Assembly: GCA_016806645.1 (NCBI GenBank)
Contig: JACSYO010000944.1
Coordinates: forward strand, 30,001-94,000
Length of the DNA: 64,000 bases
Origin: Ophiodon elongatus
Taxonomy: Eukaryota; Chordata; Actinopteri; Perciformes; Hexagrammidae
Direction of reading: 5' to 3'
Part shown: piece after piece, positions 48,151-64,000 of the stretch
How the letters are laid out: each line of letters starts with the position of its first letter
Numbering within the stretch: position 1 is the first letter of the stretch
Translations under genes and position numbers: made by a program
The notes under the pieces: model-generated
Seen by the model: the letters and a program-made list of their open reading frames with translations, nothing else
What the model was told of the DNA's origin: nothing
Database searches by the model: none

Positions 48151-50884
48151 GAATAAAACTAAGAATAAATTAATTCAGAATGTCCAATTAACCAAAATGC
48201 TGAGTAAACACTTTCTCCACTGTTGCAAAATCAGAGTTAATTTTTACCTGTAACAAAGAGTTATATTTCACTTTTCTGAAATGCATGAAGGAGAAGTATG
48301 TGTGTTTTTGGAACTTTTATTATAATGATCATATTTACAGTTTACTATTTTAGTGCATTTAGTTTATCACTTGTTAAAGTCACAATATGCTTTGTTGTTC
48401 AGTGTTTGGTTACTTTCTTTTGAAAAAAAACAACTAAAATGATGAAAGGTAAAAAAATAACTCATGTCAACTTAGTTTAATGTTGTGAAAAACCTTTTCA
48501 TACTGCATCTTGATCTTAAAACATGGATTTAAATAAATAACCTGTCAATGTTCCTCTTAGGTCAGAAGTCTGTTAATAGATGTGAAACTAATGCATTGTT
48601 ATTAAAAGCTCACCTCAGCCTAAAAAATATATACATATTTTTTTATTTGCTGTTTATTTTGCAGGGACAATGCACACTAATCAACAGTAATACTGTAAGT
48701 GAGCCAGAGTTAGCCAGAGAGGCACATTTTTATCTGATGTCGAAACCATTTGACCAGTTGCTGTGGAAACTGGTTCTGCCACGAAAGTACTTTTGAATTA
48801 GTCAATTAAAATGTCTCTCTCCTTCAACTGCTTATATTATAAGGCTCTTCCTGTCATTAATCCCTCCTCCCAGCTTCTCTCTCTGTCTTTGTGTCTCTCA
48901 TCATCTATTTAAATCCATCTCCAACTCTAATCCGTTTGCTTTTCTTTAGTTTCCTTTCCCTGAATTTTATATATTTTCCTGCTTTGGGTGAAGAGGAAAG
49001 TAGATTCAGCACTTCACAAAGGTTTAGAGGGAGACCAGAGTTTCTGTTACAAACTCTCAGATGACAGGATGAATATCTGACATGAGACATGTTGATGTTG
49101 TACCTGGTGCTCTATGGCAAGCCACTAATGACTTGAGAATATAAAAAATAAAAATAAATTCAACATGACAAACTGTGACTCTCTCCACAAATCAGATCTT
49201 CCATTTATCTCAGTTCATCAACAGCATGTTAACCTGAGCTGATAAGAGATGCAGAGTGATCAGTTTATGTTGCATTAATGCATGCCACACTAAACTATTT
49301 ATCTTGTTTAGTATCTTAGGGAGTCAACCGTAGATAACTATAGTTTTACTGGACATCATAATTGGGACTTTACATGAAGCAAGCCAAAACAAACATACAC
49401 AGACATAACAGGCTGACCTAACCTGTGGAGCTTGGACTACCCGACCAGCTACCACCAACTTTAGTTTGAAGACTCGCTGGAAGAGGAGGACGGGACCCAC
49501 CTGAAGCTACGTGTCCAGCCTCATCACACTGCTGGAGAAGACATGACTCTGCAGTGATGTTTGTAGCTTTACTCTCAGCTCATGTTTCTTTTTGCTTCCT
49601 CTCGACTGCTGGATGCTCTTGGTTCTCCTCCACCTCAACACACCACAGTGGGATCTTCAGCCCCATGTGTCTCAATCTGGACCAGAGACACTGAAATATT
49701 GTGTTTGTGGATGAGTGATGTACATTTAAAAAAAGAAAAACTCCCTTGGATTAAATTCACCCCAATTCGCAAATAACGTGTTAGAATTAAGTCTCCCTTC
49801 AGTTCCCAGAGGTTAGGTGTGTGTTCATGGAGAAAAACCAGCAGCCAGAATAAAAATCTTGATCAGACTTCACATTTCATGCTACATTTACTGCTCAGCA
49901 TGGAGCTTTGACAAGCCTCCCTGTCAGATCTCATAAGAACCAATAAACAGAATAAAAACACGTTGTGAGAGCAGACATGACGCTGTCCATGGAGGTTTGT
50001 TCTACAGCCTCTAATGTTACAATACAGTTTACCATTTGGTGACTTTCAGACACAACAACATTAATGAGTAACATTTAAAGAACCGTCGGTCTTTCTAGTG
50101 AACTAAAGCTCTAAAATCCAACTTTATATCTGTCTGCCTAAACGTGTTACCAACAGTTCCTCCAGGATTAGAAGTTATCAGACTTAAAGAGCTGAAATGT
50201 GTACCGACCTGATCACAATAACTGCCAAGGCTCAGGGCACCTCCAATCATTTGTGCTGAAGAGCTCTGAATAAATTAGAAAACATTGTTGCCCACATCTT
50301 AAACCGTTCGCCTGCAAATAATGCTGACTGCTGTATATGGATCTGTTTTTATTGTGACGTGTATCTTCTTCTGTGGTGGCCCACTGGACAAAAACTGAAC
50401 TTATATTACAACAAATATATATATAATTTGGTAGTTCATTGTTATGAAACATGTGAAGTAAAGCTGCATTGACTCAGCACATATATTAAGCTATTGTGGT
50501 TTCATATGACATTATAATATGAAACAACCCACAGAGAACATCTTTTGCCTTTTATCTATTTAACAAAGATGTATATTTTACCCGAAACAGAAATGCAGCA
50601 TTTGACATCATGTCTTGCCAGCGTTACCTCCTGTAAGGCTCAGAGGGAAATTAAGTTTTGACTGAGAGGAATACACTTGTGTATAGAAACAAACTGCTAG
50701 ATGTCCTCATTCAGATAAAACTGCTTCTGTAGAAGTAATATATTGCTGTCCACATCTCTCAGTGGGATAGAAGAAACTAACACAGAGGATCAAATGTGCC
50801 AAAGAAAACAATTGTATGTAAATGTAAAAATCCAATTTGAAATCTTTGGGTGTCGGTATTCTATCACAGTTGTATAGAACTCAG
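48151..50884. other. Non-coding background
   Basis: About 2.7 kb with no recognised exon, RNA gene or transposon end. Open frames at 48548-48796 and 50213-50452 lack domains. Confidence 0.55.
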
Positions 50885-52000
50885 AAAAGTGCTTTGACAA
50901 ACATCAGACCTCAATCAGAGGTGATTCCAGTGAGAAGATCAGTTTTTCTCTAATAGCTGTCTGGTCTGCATGTCTTCCAGGCAGGAAGCCACAGGGCTAT
51001 CAGAGCATGGAGCAACATGGATGGCAGTAATCACAGCACAGTAAAGGGTTTTCTGTAAAAGCACTGCAGAGTACTGAATAAAACATACTGCACCAGCTGA
51101 ACCAGCTTGTCTTGCCAGTCTCTCTCCTCTGGGACTGAGTCAGATCCACAGTAACAGGTTGTCATGGTAAACCTCCATCACTGACGTGTCGGTCTTGTTT
51201 TTTACCTTTGGGACAGATTATGGCTCTTTGCTCCCTCACTCTTCCCATCCTGCCTCTCCGACTGTGACAGGCTGCTCCTTGGCCTTTGCCATGGCTGGAG
51301 GCTGTTAATGCCAGTAGGTTGGTTCACTGGTGGGGATCTTCATGTCAGCCAGCTGAGTAACCTCAGACAGTGTGTAGGTGTGTAGGTGTGTAGCCTTGGC
51401 AGTGGATTGTGTTGAGTTCCTCTCTCTCCTGGTCTCCTGCCTGATGTGTCTCTCTTAACCTCTTTGTGGGTCACATCCACTGCTGGAGCTTCTCCTGACA
51501 CTGTCAGCATGACACATGACATTAACACAACAAACCCTGATGAGAGTGAAGCTTGAGTCAGCATCTACAGTGTCACTGTATAACGTCTGTCTCACCTCAC
51601 TGCAGTGACACAGCTGCTGAAAGACAGAGTAAAACATTCACTCGTACCACGCAAATACAGCCAATGACAAAAAAATAAAAACCTAAAACTTTTCATTTTG
51701 GGTAAATCAAGATTCACATTGCAGAAATAAATGTAATGTGATTTGTCAAAATGAGAAAGAAAGTCCCAATATATTATAAAATACAGCAGGAGTATCTGAG
51801 GTTATTATACTCTTTAAACATACATTCTACAGACTTCAGAGGTCTATAACTGAACCAGGAACAGCACAGTGTTTGGGGTTCACATTATTAAGAGGTTTCA
51901 TCTCCTCCCACCTTCCGTTAATCTGTTGAAAATGTCTTCCTCCCATAATCCTTCTCTCCACCTATTAGATAACCAGCAGCTCTGCTCTGATGATGTTGGA
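50885..52000 (+). repeat. Duplicated segment P7, copy D
   Basis: Partner of 36360-37350 over about 1 kb. Starts near GAAGATCAG / GTCTTCCAGGCAGGAAGCC and continues through CTCTGGGACTGAGTCAGATC, ACCTTTGGGACAGATTATGG, CTGTTAATGCCAGTAGGTTG and GGGTCACATCCACTGCTGGA to GTTTCATCTCCTCCCACC. Open minus frames at 51340-51564 and 51455-51637 overlap the conserved part. Confidence 0.65.
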
Positions 52001-52143
52001 CTCAAAAAATTTCCAGTGGACACCAATCGCTGCATTTCATCAAATGGCAAGAAGCTGAAGTCATATGTGGGCCTTAAGGGTGGTCACAGTGCACTGCCTT
52101 AGATTAGCATCAGATAGAGAAGATAAGTGAGCATGGCCAGCCA

Positions 52144-52205
52144 TCTGACATTATCTCTGTTAGGGTGCTTAGCTGAAGGACATCCTAACAGAGATAATGT
52201 CCAGA
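52144..52205. ncRNA. Near-perfect small hairpin, miRNA-like or MITE scar
   Basis: GACATTATCTCTGTTAGG (52147-52164) and CCTAACAGAGATAATGTC (52184-52201) pair perfectly over 18 bp around a 19-nt loop. With a one-nucleotide bulge, pairing continues for 3-4 more base pairs. Size and loop would suit a pre-miRNA, but perfect stems are more typical of young inverted-repeat elements, and no known miRNA sequence was recognised. The structure is certain; expression is unknown. Confidence 0.45.
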
Positions 52206-55139
52206 AGGGGTGACAAACGTAGATTCACACTGATGTCACAATGCTGCCAAAAAACTCAACTAGACTGGACCCAAAACCAGAAAAACAACAGACTTAGGAA
52301 ACTTAGTTTTCAAACCAGTTAATGTCCACTTCTAAACTCCCAATTAATCAGACCTGTTCACTTCCTGTGTTATTGTAAGGGAGGTTTCCTAATTCCATCT
52401 ATTTCATGATGAGGGCAGAAGTTAAACATCATAGACTGCAGGTGAAGGTCCTCGTTTTGGGCGTTTTTTAGATCTACTCAAAGTATAACTGCTGCTGAAC
52501 CAGTTCGGTCTTTAAAACTGTTGAGTGGAACATTTAAAGCTTCTCATCAGCTTCCTGATTAGCTGCTGTTGAAATCAATTGGTGGTTTAGAACTCTTACA
52601 CAACTTTTACACAAAGAGCTAAGGATAAGCATACATGTAGATAAGGATAGTGTAGGAGTGTTTAGGCATCTAGTAGTTTACCAATTAGTATTCTAAATAT
52701 GTTACACACCTCATGTGAGCATTTGATAATCTAACTGAAAGCCAAATACATCAACTTGAAGTGCTGCAGTCAATAAGGAGGCCATGGTTGGAAGTCACCT
52801 CTTTATAATAAAAATGGTTGCATTGGTTAGTTTTGTTGTTTGGTAGGGGGGTGACAGGAGATGAGTCACTTTAAAAACAAGACAATTTAGAACAAAACCT
52901 GAAGAGAAAACGTTTCACAGCAAAAGAGATAAACAGATGAACTAACTGTGGTTCAGCACCACGGACAGATCCTCACACAAGAAAACGTTTCACAGCTGTG
53001 AAGCAGCAACAAGGGACTGTTTGGCTTTTATGACATTATTTAACAGATTAGCAAATATGTTTTCTAGTTAATTAAGTCTTGATAGATTAATAAACTATCT
53101 ACTTATACAATACACAATGATTTATTGATGATGAGGCAGTGAGGGATTAAGGCCTTGAGGACAGGGGATGGAAACCTTGTCCATGCCAAAAACACACACA
53201 CACACACACACGTAATGTGTGACAGCAGTGTAACGACACAAACTACCAACAAAACAGACACCAAAGACCTCTAACGGCATCACATGTTGTCTTCTGGTCT
53301 CAGCGTGTCTGACACCAGGATTAAATGAGCAGGAAAGATTTGACTAGTGAGATATTTAAAGTTGCACTTTATACTGAGCCTTCGACCACAAATAACACTT
53401 CAAGGTCAAAGTGGAGGAACCACTTCCACATTAATGCAAATACACACTCTATTATATCCAACCGTGGCTACTTTGTGTGATGAGTCTCTTTGGTGAATTA
53501 CCATATAAATAACTATACCACTGCTTATCAACGCTCATTTTAAAAAGTCTGGGGGCAGAATGGGAGAGATACAGTAAAAGAGAGAGAGTATACCTCTTGT
53601 TAGAGGGCGGCATTGAAATATATTTCTCTATTTGTTCATATCAATGAGACATGATTTGTTTTTATCTGTATGTGTGCCTCTGTCCTTATTTCACAGGTTC
53701 CTCTGGACACTAGATACAAAAACCAAGAAGGGGACAATTCTGATGAGCCAGTGAGTAATAGACAGGAGAAAGAGGGAGAGGAAAATAAAGAATGAGATAG
53801 AGAAGGATGATAAAACATGACCAACGTGTCCTTGTTCTCTCTGATCAACATACATTCCCTCATCCAGTCAAGTCACAAATCTCTTCCTCTGACCTACATC
53901 TCTGCTCCATTGCAGGGTTTCTGTAAACCAACCCAGTTGCTCACATGGCTAAATTATCTTAAGATGCATTTACAGACCAGAACGTGTCCTTTAATGTAGA
54001 ATGCTGACCATGGTTGTTGTGTAATATGTTAACATGGTCAAAGAGTGTATTTGTGAATCTGCAAACAGTTTTGTGTTGTTGTTGTTGTTCAACTTAAACC
54101 CTCAGCTCTGCTTGGAAAACAGAGATTACAGTTACAACAGGCTGATTTTTTTTAACTGAATTTGTAATGTTAACAAGCATAAACATAACATTTACTTTTG
54201 AAGAAAAACACACCATGTTATATATCAGAATACAAAATTTAGAGCAGCTTTTCTCCACCTGTCCATACTCTCACCACAGCAATTAAACCTAATCAGGGAA
54301 TCCAAAGCACAACTATTATTAGGCCTTAAGTCACGACTCTATCGTCATGTTAATCTGATTAATGTCAAGAAGTGATCTCCACATGGATACTTCTTACTGA
54401 TACAAAAACAACACTCCGTTTCCCACTGACACCAACATGCACAAGTGCTTTACTAATGATTTAATAAGAGGCTGTGTATCATCATCCCACATGAACAGAC
54501 TCTCCGCTTTAGGTCTCTCTCATTAGGAGGTGTTGGCCTCCAGTGGTGGTCCTGCTGCTGTCTCTCTCTCCACTGCTCTGTGAGATGGAACTGCTCCAGC
54601 CAGACTCATTCTTCTCTTCACAGGTTTACAGCTACAGAACAGCTGCCAGAGTCTTTTATTGGTTCTTATCAGCCTCCCCCCTGCAGCAGGAGTCACTCCA
54701 CATCTCTCTGATCTGATGCTGCTTGTTCACAGAAACTCAAGATATTTATGTAATGTGCCTCAGTGCTGAGATTGAAAGGTCTTCCTCTCACACAGGGATG
54801 AGACACGGTATCACCTGGTGGGGGAATGATGCAACACTCATACAAATAATGGAGAGTTTTGTGGCTGTTGGTTCAATAGGAGCCTAAATACAAGTGAGAC
54901 GATGAAATATGTGGTCTGTCAAAATGTTATGACGACACTTTCCTCCTGAGGTACAACTGACTTTAACAGGGACAATATTAAAAACTGCTGTTGTCTGGAT
55001 TGTAGGTCAACACTAAATGTCAGAATATTGATACTTACAGCAGGGCCACGTGTAAATATAAAGAAATGTCTTCCACGTGCTTTATCATGAATATACAATA
55101 TTATATAGCAATAAATAAAGTGAGGCTCATGTTGGTAAA
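52206..55139. other. Non-coding background
   Basis: No gene seen over about 2.9 kb. A (CA)10 tract lies at 53191-53211 and a (TTG)5 tract near 54073-54089. Confidence 0.55.
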
Positions 55140-55255
55140 TATAATCTGGAGTTGAGTGCAGCTTTATACAAGCCAGTGGAGTGGATCATTGGGGCTCCCA
55201 GCCAGCTGACACGTCTTCCTGCAGCACTGACTCAAGGTGATTTATGTGGAAAGAG
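55140..55255 (+). repeat. Duplicated segment P8, copy D
   Basis: GCAGCTTTATACAAGCCAGT and GGAGTGGATCATTGGGGC match copy A (1615-1745), including a downstream CACTGACC/CACTGACT block at about the same spacing. Confidence 0.5.
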
Positions 55256-55547
55256 ATTCCATATTCCCCTTAATTTTCTTTCCTCTCTGAATATGTTTTG
55301 ATGTGTCTTGCAGAGCAATTTGATCTATGAAATGTGCTACAGTATATAAAAAGAGATTGATTTTGTTGGTTTGAATTTCAAAACAGAGTTTGGATAAAAA
55401 GGGATTGAGCAGAGGAGAGAGGATGAAGAGGAGGAGGAGTAGTTTTCATCTTCCTGTGGCAGCGGATGATGTGATGCACCTGAATCACATTAGTCTCATC
55501 TCTACAACGTCACAACTTCTGCTCACTAATATGTTTCGGTCTCAGTG

Positions 55548-56382
55548 TATGAAGGTAGATTTGTGTCTTTATTACGCAACAAAAAAAAAAAATGTTTTGA
55601 GAGCAAATTTCTCGTTTGTAAGTAAAAATATATAGTGTAGAGTTAGTTTTGCTTATGAAACTAGAATTTTTGGCTGAAAATCAAAAACATTTGCTCTCAG
55701 AAAAAAAACCTTTGCTCTCAAAAAAAAAAAAAAACCTTTGCTCTCAAAACGAAAAGCTATGAGTTGAGTTTGGATGTAGTGGGCGGGGCATATGCTGCTG
55801 AATGAGCCAGGAGTTTCTATTAGTGGGTTTGACTTGCTCTTGGCTCCTAACGGAGGTTACGGTGAGGAGGACATGGAGGTAAGTTGACATTATATTGCTC
55901 TGTTTTGTCAAAATTATTTTAAATGTAGCAGCATTTTTTTTTGTTTTCATGTTGTTAGTGTCGTGGAGTCTCTTTGTTGTAACGTTAGCCCACTGTGGGC
56001 TAACGTTACATGCATGCAGAAAGTGGGGCTTCATATCAACACAGCAGCCCTCCATGTCGTTCTTTAAAAAAAGAGACTCCACGACACTAACAACATGAAT
56101 ACAAAGTAAAATGCTGCTACATTTAAAATAATTTTGTTGCAGCGTATGCCCCGCCCACTACATCCAAACTCAACTCGTAGGTTTTCGTTTTGAGAGCAAA
56201 GATTTTTTTTTTTTGAGCGCGAAGGTTTTTTATTTGAGAGCAAATGTTTTTGATTTGCAGCCAAAAATTCTTTTCATAAGCAAAAATAACTCTCAGTTTA
56301 TATAATTTTACTTACAAATGAGAAATTTGCTCTCAAAACATTTTTTTGTTTGCGTAATAAAAGACACAAATCTACCTTCATA
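55548..56382. mobile_element. 835-bp foldback element with 6-bp target duplications
   Basis: The termini TATGAAGGTAGATTTGTGTC and its exact inverse (ending 56382) are flanked by TCAGTG on both sides (55542-55547 and 56383-56388). The outer arms, about 240-260 bp each, pair almost throughout. They contain several TTTGAGAGCAAA-type boxes separated by A/T runs and a GGGCGGGGC GC box in each arm (55781 and its inverse near 56149-56156). The left arm then has about 105 bp with no partner. Inner arms sharing AATTATTTTAAATGTAGCAG and TGTTGTTAGTGTCGTGGAGT follow, then a TAACGTTAGCCCAC central palindrome. Minus frames at 55744-56082 and 56064-56264 and the plus frame at 55895-56098 arise from the arms. 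No transposase is present. A 6-bp duplication fits few DNA-transposon superfamilies, so the class is left open. Confidence 0.85.
55980..56010. repeat. Central palindrome of the foldback element
   Basis: GTAACGTTAGCCCAC followed at once by GTGGGCTAACGTTAC around a one-base centre. This is the innermost stem of the foldback element. Confidence 0.85.
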
Positions 56383-56388
56383 TCAGTG

Positions 56389-60734
<4,346 letters not shown>

Positions 60735-60842
60735 GAGAAGCACAGGTGGAACTAATAACACTAACGATGTCCCAGTAAGCCAGAGAGCCAGCGTGCACAG
60801 CTGCAGCCATCGTTAGTGTTATTAATTACACCTGTGCTTCTC
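60735..60842. repeat. Palindromic element with about 35-bp arms
   Basis: GAGAAGCACAGGTGGAACTA..CACTAACGATG (60735-60769) pairs with CATCGTTAGTGTTATTAATT..GTGCTTCTC (60808-60842), with only a few mismatches and one indel. The 38-nt loop reads through CCAGTAAGCCAGAGAGCCAG. I recall this arrangement as recurring in fish genomes, so a small MITE core is likely. Exact element ends and target duplication were not found. Confidence 0.7.
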
Positions 60843-61539
60843 CTGATACGACATGTCTAATGTGGAAAAAGGTCTATTACGAACAACAACTGCATCAACC
60901 ACAGGTCTAATGGATCATCCACAACTTAATATAAATCAAACTAAAATGAAGCAGAACTAAACTACTTTGTTTCTCAAATTGAAAAAAAAAGAACGTGATT
61001 TTTTTGTGCTGGCTCCATTTATTATTTGTATATAACATCCCCTTTTTATTTTGCAACATTTCCTGCATTGACAAAGTAATAAGACCTGCTGAGTGAGCTC
61101 ATAGTCTGCAGTCTGTTGTGGGTGTATGAATATTTCCAACACTGGTCATGTTTCAAGGGTCGATATAATACATGTGTAATGTTGCAACATTAATATGTTT
61201 CCACCTATGAAAGCTACAGGGCTTATTGTTACCCTTTGTGAAAGACAAAATAATAATTGCTGTTGTGATGCTTTCTATAGTTGCAAAAATCCTTATTCAT
61301 AGTGTTTTGGCTTGAACAGTCCAAACAATGATGAATGAATACCTTAATCTCAACTCTCTAGGTATAATTTCTCACTGAGAAAGCACAATTTTCATTCTGA
61401 GCACCCAGTTATGCAGAAGCCTGATGCTGATGTATGATCATCTCTACAAAGGAGCAGCTGCACGTTTCCTACTAAATATTAGGAATAAAGCACCACTGGT
61501 TTATGTTAGTACAAGCAGATAATTTGGGAAGCATTTTCT
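60843..61539. other. Non-coding background
   Basis: Nothing recognised. A poly-A and poly-T pair near 60979-61006 is low complexity. Confidence 0.55.
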
Positions 61540-61648
61540 GCCATTTTTAGCATGAAAAAAAAATTACTTCATGGATTTATCAATTATCAGAAGAGATGCC
61601 TTTTATTTTTCTGTTGATCGATAAGTTGACTAATCGTTACAACCCTAG
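61540..61648 (+). mobile_element. Right-end relic of a hAT-type MITE
   Basis: Ends CTAATCGTTACAACCCTAG, preceded by CTGTTGATCGATAAGTTGA. Common fish hAT-type elements carry CAGGGCTGCAACGATTA at one end, whose inverse this resembles with three or so changes, and ATCGAT-rich sequence just inside. The left terminus and an 8-bp duplication were not found, so it is a truncated or decayed copy. Confidence 0.45.
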
Positions 61649-64000
61649 AAATACCTAGTAATTAGATAATAAAGGCCAATGTGTGGAGAGATAACGCTCT
61701 TTGTGTGCGCTCTGTTAGTAAATATGTTTCCACCACTTTTAGAGAAGTCCAGCACACCAATCACGTTTGTTCTCTCTGTGTGACTCTCTTACAGTACACC
61801 CTCCACTGATGTCTCCTTTCTTTCTCTCATAGCTCTGATAGATGTCCAACCATGACAACCTAAAGTGTAGATCTGAACCTCCACAGCAGAAACCTCTTAA
61901 CTGTATTAAACTGTCGCCGCAGCATTCTCCATGTAGCCCACTGACATCGAGGGTTTGAACATCTCCCTTTCTGTGTCATATGATCTCTCATGTGGCCTGT
62001 TAAAAGTAATTGTTGATATTAAACACAATGATGACATTTAATAAAATCTTCAAGACAATAACTGGCATTAAATAAAATTTTAGAAGTTTTCTATTTACCT
62101 TAAGGTGATCATATTTAGTCAGCAGAAGTTAATAGTTCAGCAAAAATCTAGTGAATTTGTTGACTATTTTCTATGTTAAAATAAAAAACAAATTTGATAT
62201 TGTCAAACCCTGGCTGTGTTTTTCTGGGACTATGATACATATTTCTCATGACACTTTCACACACACCCTTTAATAAAGGTCTATGACCTCACCTATTTGT
62301 TTCTTTCACATCTTTGCAAGCACAGAGTCAGACTTGTATAATGTTCCCCTCCACCTACACAGCGGCTCTGTCTCGTATTTCTCTCTCTTGCATCCAGCTG
62401 CTGCATTCAGATGAATTTCCTGAACTGACTGAACAGAAAAAGGAGAGACCTCAGTTGTTCCCCTGAGGATTCTCCTGTTGAGTCTCTGTAGACTTGTTAG
62501 CTAGTTCACTTCCATATTTCCTGTCAGACCAGGTCCTCCCTCCAGATTAAGACCATGGACCATGTCAGCCATGTATAACTGTGTTTCTGATGCGTAACTT
62601 CTACACTTTATCTGGCACCTCAAACACTGCCATCAAACCATGCAGGGTACTGTAACCTCACATCTCCATATTTCCATCTCGGAAGTCTTTAGGCAGTGCA
62701 AGATACATGTGTGACTGAATCTAAACTCCAATGTTTGTTTTAATATGTTGATTGTCAAATAAATATACAATGCAGAGATATACTGTCGGATCCTTTTAAC
62801 ACAACAATGAGATAACAGATGAGGTTGTAAATATATCATCAAACAGCAGTGTTTCAGAGTGAAGCTGACTGAGGCTGGGTTAATAAAAAAACACACACAA
62901 TGTGAAAGAGGACTTTCCCACTCCATACTGCTTCACATTTATACACCAGATTGTTATGCATGAGCTGCACTGTCAAAAAGCTTTTTGACCAACATTTAAA
63001 AAGTCAGTTGGGTCAAATCTGACCTCCTCTCGAATAATGACGACCTGCTCCAGAGCTGCTGCCTGACTTTAGATCAGCTACAGTACAGCAGGAAACACAC
63101 AGAGAAAATAAACACACATTCTGAAAATAAGGTCTGTGTGCAGCCGTTATTATGATCTTTGGGTTTATGCTGTGAGCAGTTCTGTCACCTCTAGAAAGCT
63201 GAATCCTGATGAATGCAATCCATCACACGAACACCAACTGACCATATGGCTGTCCCTGCATGGGGTGAACTAACACAAACAAGCAACAAATGGTTAAAAT
63301 CAACACAGTCCAATGTAGGAGGAAGCTGCAGGGACTGAAATGATTCAGCAACAGGAAACAGCCTGTTTAATTCATTCCTTCAAAACAGCTGCAAGCTAAG
63401 AAAGAGCTGTGGGGCCAACTTTGGTTTTATCAGGTAGCAGCCCTGATCAGTTATACACAGCTCTCACACACACGCACGCACACGCATGTTTGACTGAGTT
63501 CTGAGGATAAGATATCTTGGTCATATAAGCAAGTACAGTTTGAAGAGCTTGATGATTGATGTAAAGTGGAAACTAAGGAAGAGACCGGAACATAGACTCT
63601 GTAGAATGAAGATAGATATCATGCTAATATTTAAAAGTATGTGTCTTGACTCAATCTGCTGATGCTCATGTTAAATAGTCAATATTCTTCATGCACGCTG
63701 TAGTCATCTCACAGTCTGCAGTACATTAAACATATCAAGAGTAAAAACATCATTCCTGCTACACTCTCACTTGTTGTCGTAACAAAGGACAAAGCAAACT
63801 GAGTGATGATGTCACTGATGGGTGTGGCATTCTGTCTGACTACATGACTCCAGAATGAAACTGATGACATAAAGAACATTGAGACACTGAAGAGATGACT
63901 TCACAGGTGATCACTGGGTTGAAATAATTAACTTTGAAATTAAATATAACTGACATATCAAATGATAAGGTACTAAATGGAAAAAAGAAAGTATTACAAT
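61649..64000. other. Non-coding background to window end
   Basis: No gene recognised. The minus frame at 62633-62926 (97 codons) has no domain. Short CA/CGCA runs lie near 63466-63486. Confidence 0.55.

Overview
The window looks like vertebrate, most likely ray-finned fish, non-coding DNA. It is AT-rich by eye and CpG-poor apart from a few islands. It has very long dinucleotide microsatellites and carries eukaryotic transposon relics with hallmark ends: a piggyBac-type element with TTAA duplications, a hAT-type end, two or three LTRs, and LINE/SINE-like tails. There is no bacterial gene structure, and I find no intact protein-coding gene, tRNA, rRNA or CRISPR array. All open frames are 150 codons or shorter, and I judge them to be chance frames or parts of repeats. 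The window is either intergenic or lies inside a very large intron.

Layout. 1-11 kb: AT-rich background with a 711-bp solo LTR (4095-4805) bounded by a near-perfect 6-bp target duplication, the first copy of an LTR-like repeat (6732-7406), and a decayed LTR-like stretch (9905-10335). 11-25 kb: mostly background, with a three-copy 28-bp tandem repeat, a LINE tail, several microsatellites and a ~327-bp tandem duplication (18746-19296). 25.5-30.6 kb: the most distinctive part. It holds a CpG-enriched block, a putative DNA transposon relic with a frameshifted short reading frame (28915-29956), a 54-bp-arm hairpin, and a CpG-rich GGTTCCGGAATGTC minisatellite lodged in an LTR-like sequence. 30.6-43 kb: background, a fish-type retroposon tail and an 856-bp piggyBac-like element (40168-41023). 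43-64 kb: the second copy of the LTR-like repeat in inverse orientation, (CA)46 and (TG)56 tracts, a miRNA-like hairpin, an 835-bp foldback element with 6-bp target duplications (55548-56382), a small palindromic element (60735-60842) and a hAT-type terminus.

Overarching pattern. Eight short sequence families recur across the window, always in the same orientation and in one consistent order (P7-P1-P8-P2-P3-P5-P6-P4). The copies start near 0, 11.2, 36.3 and 50.9 kb. I infer that the background is an old tandem segmental duplication of a unit of roughly 13-15 kb, later broken up by transposon insertions and deletions. These similarities were read by eye, and a self-dot-plot would settle the point. 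No genes can be said to work together here; the interest lies in the repeat architecture.
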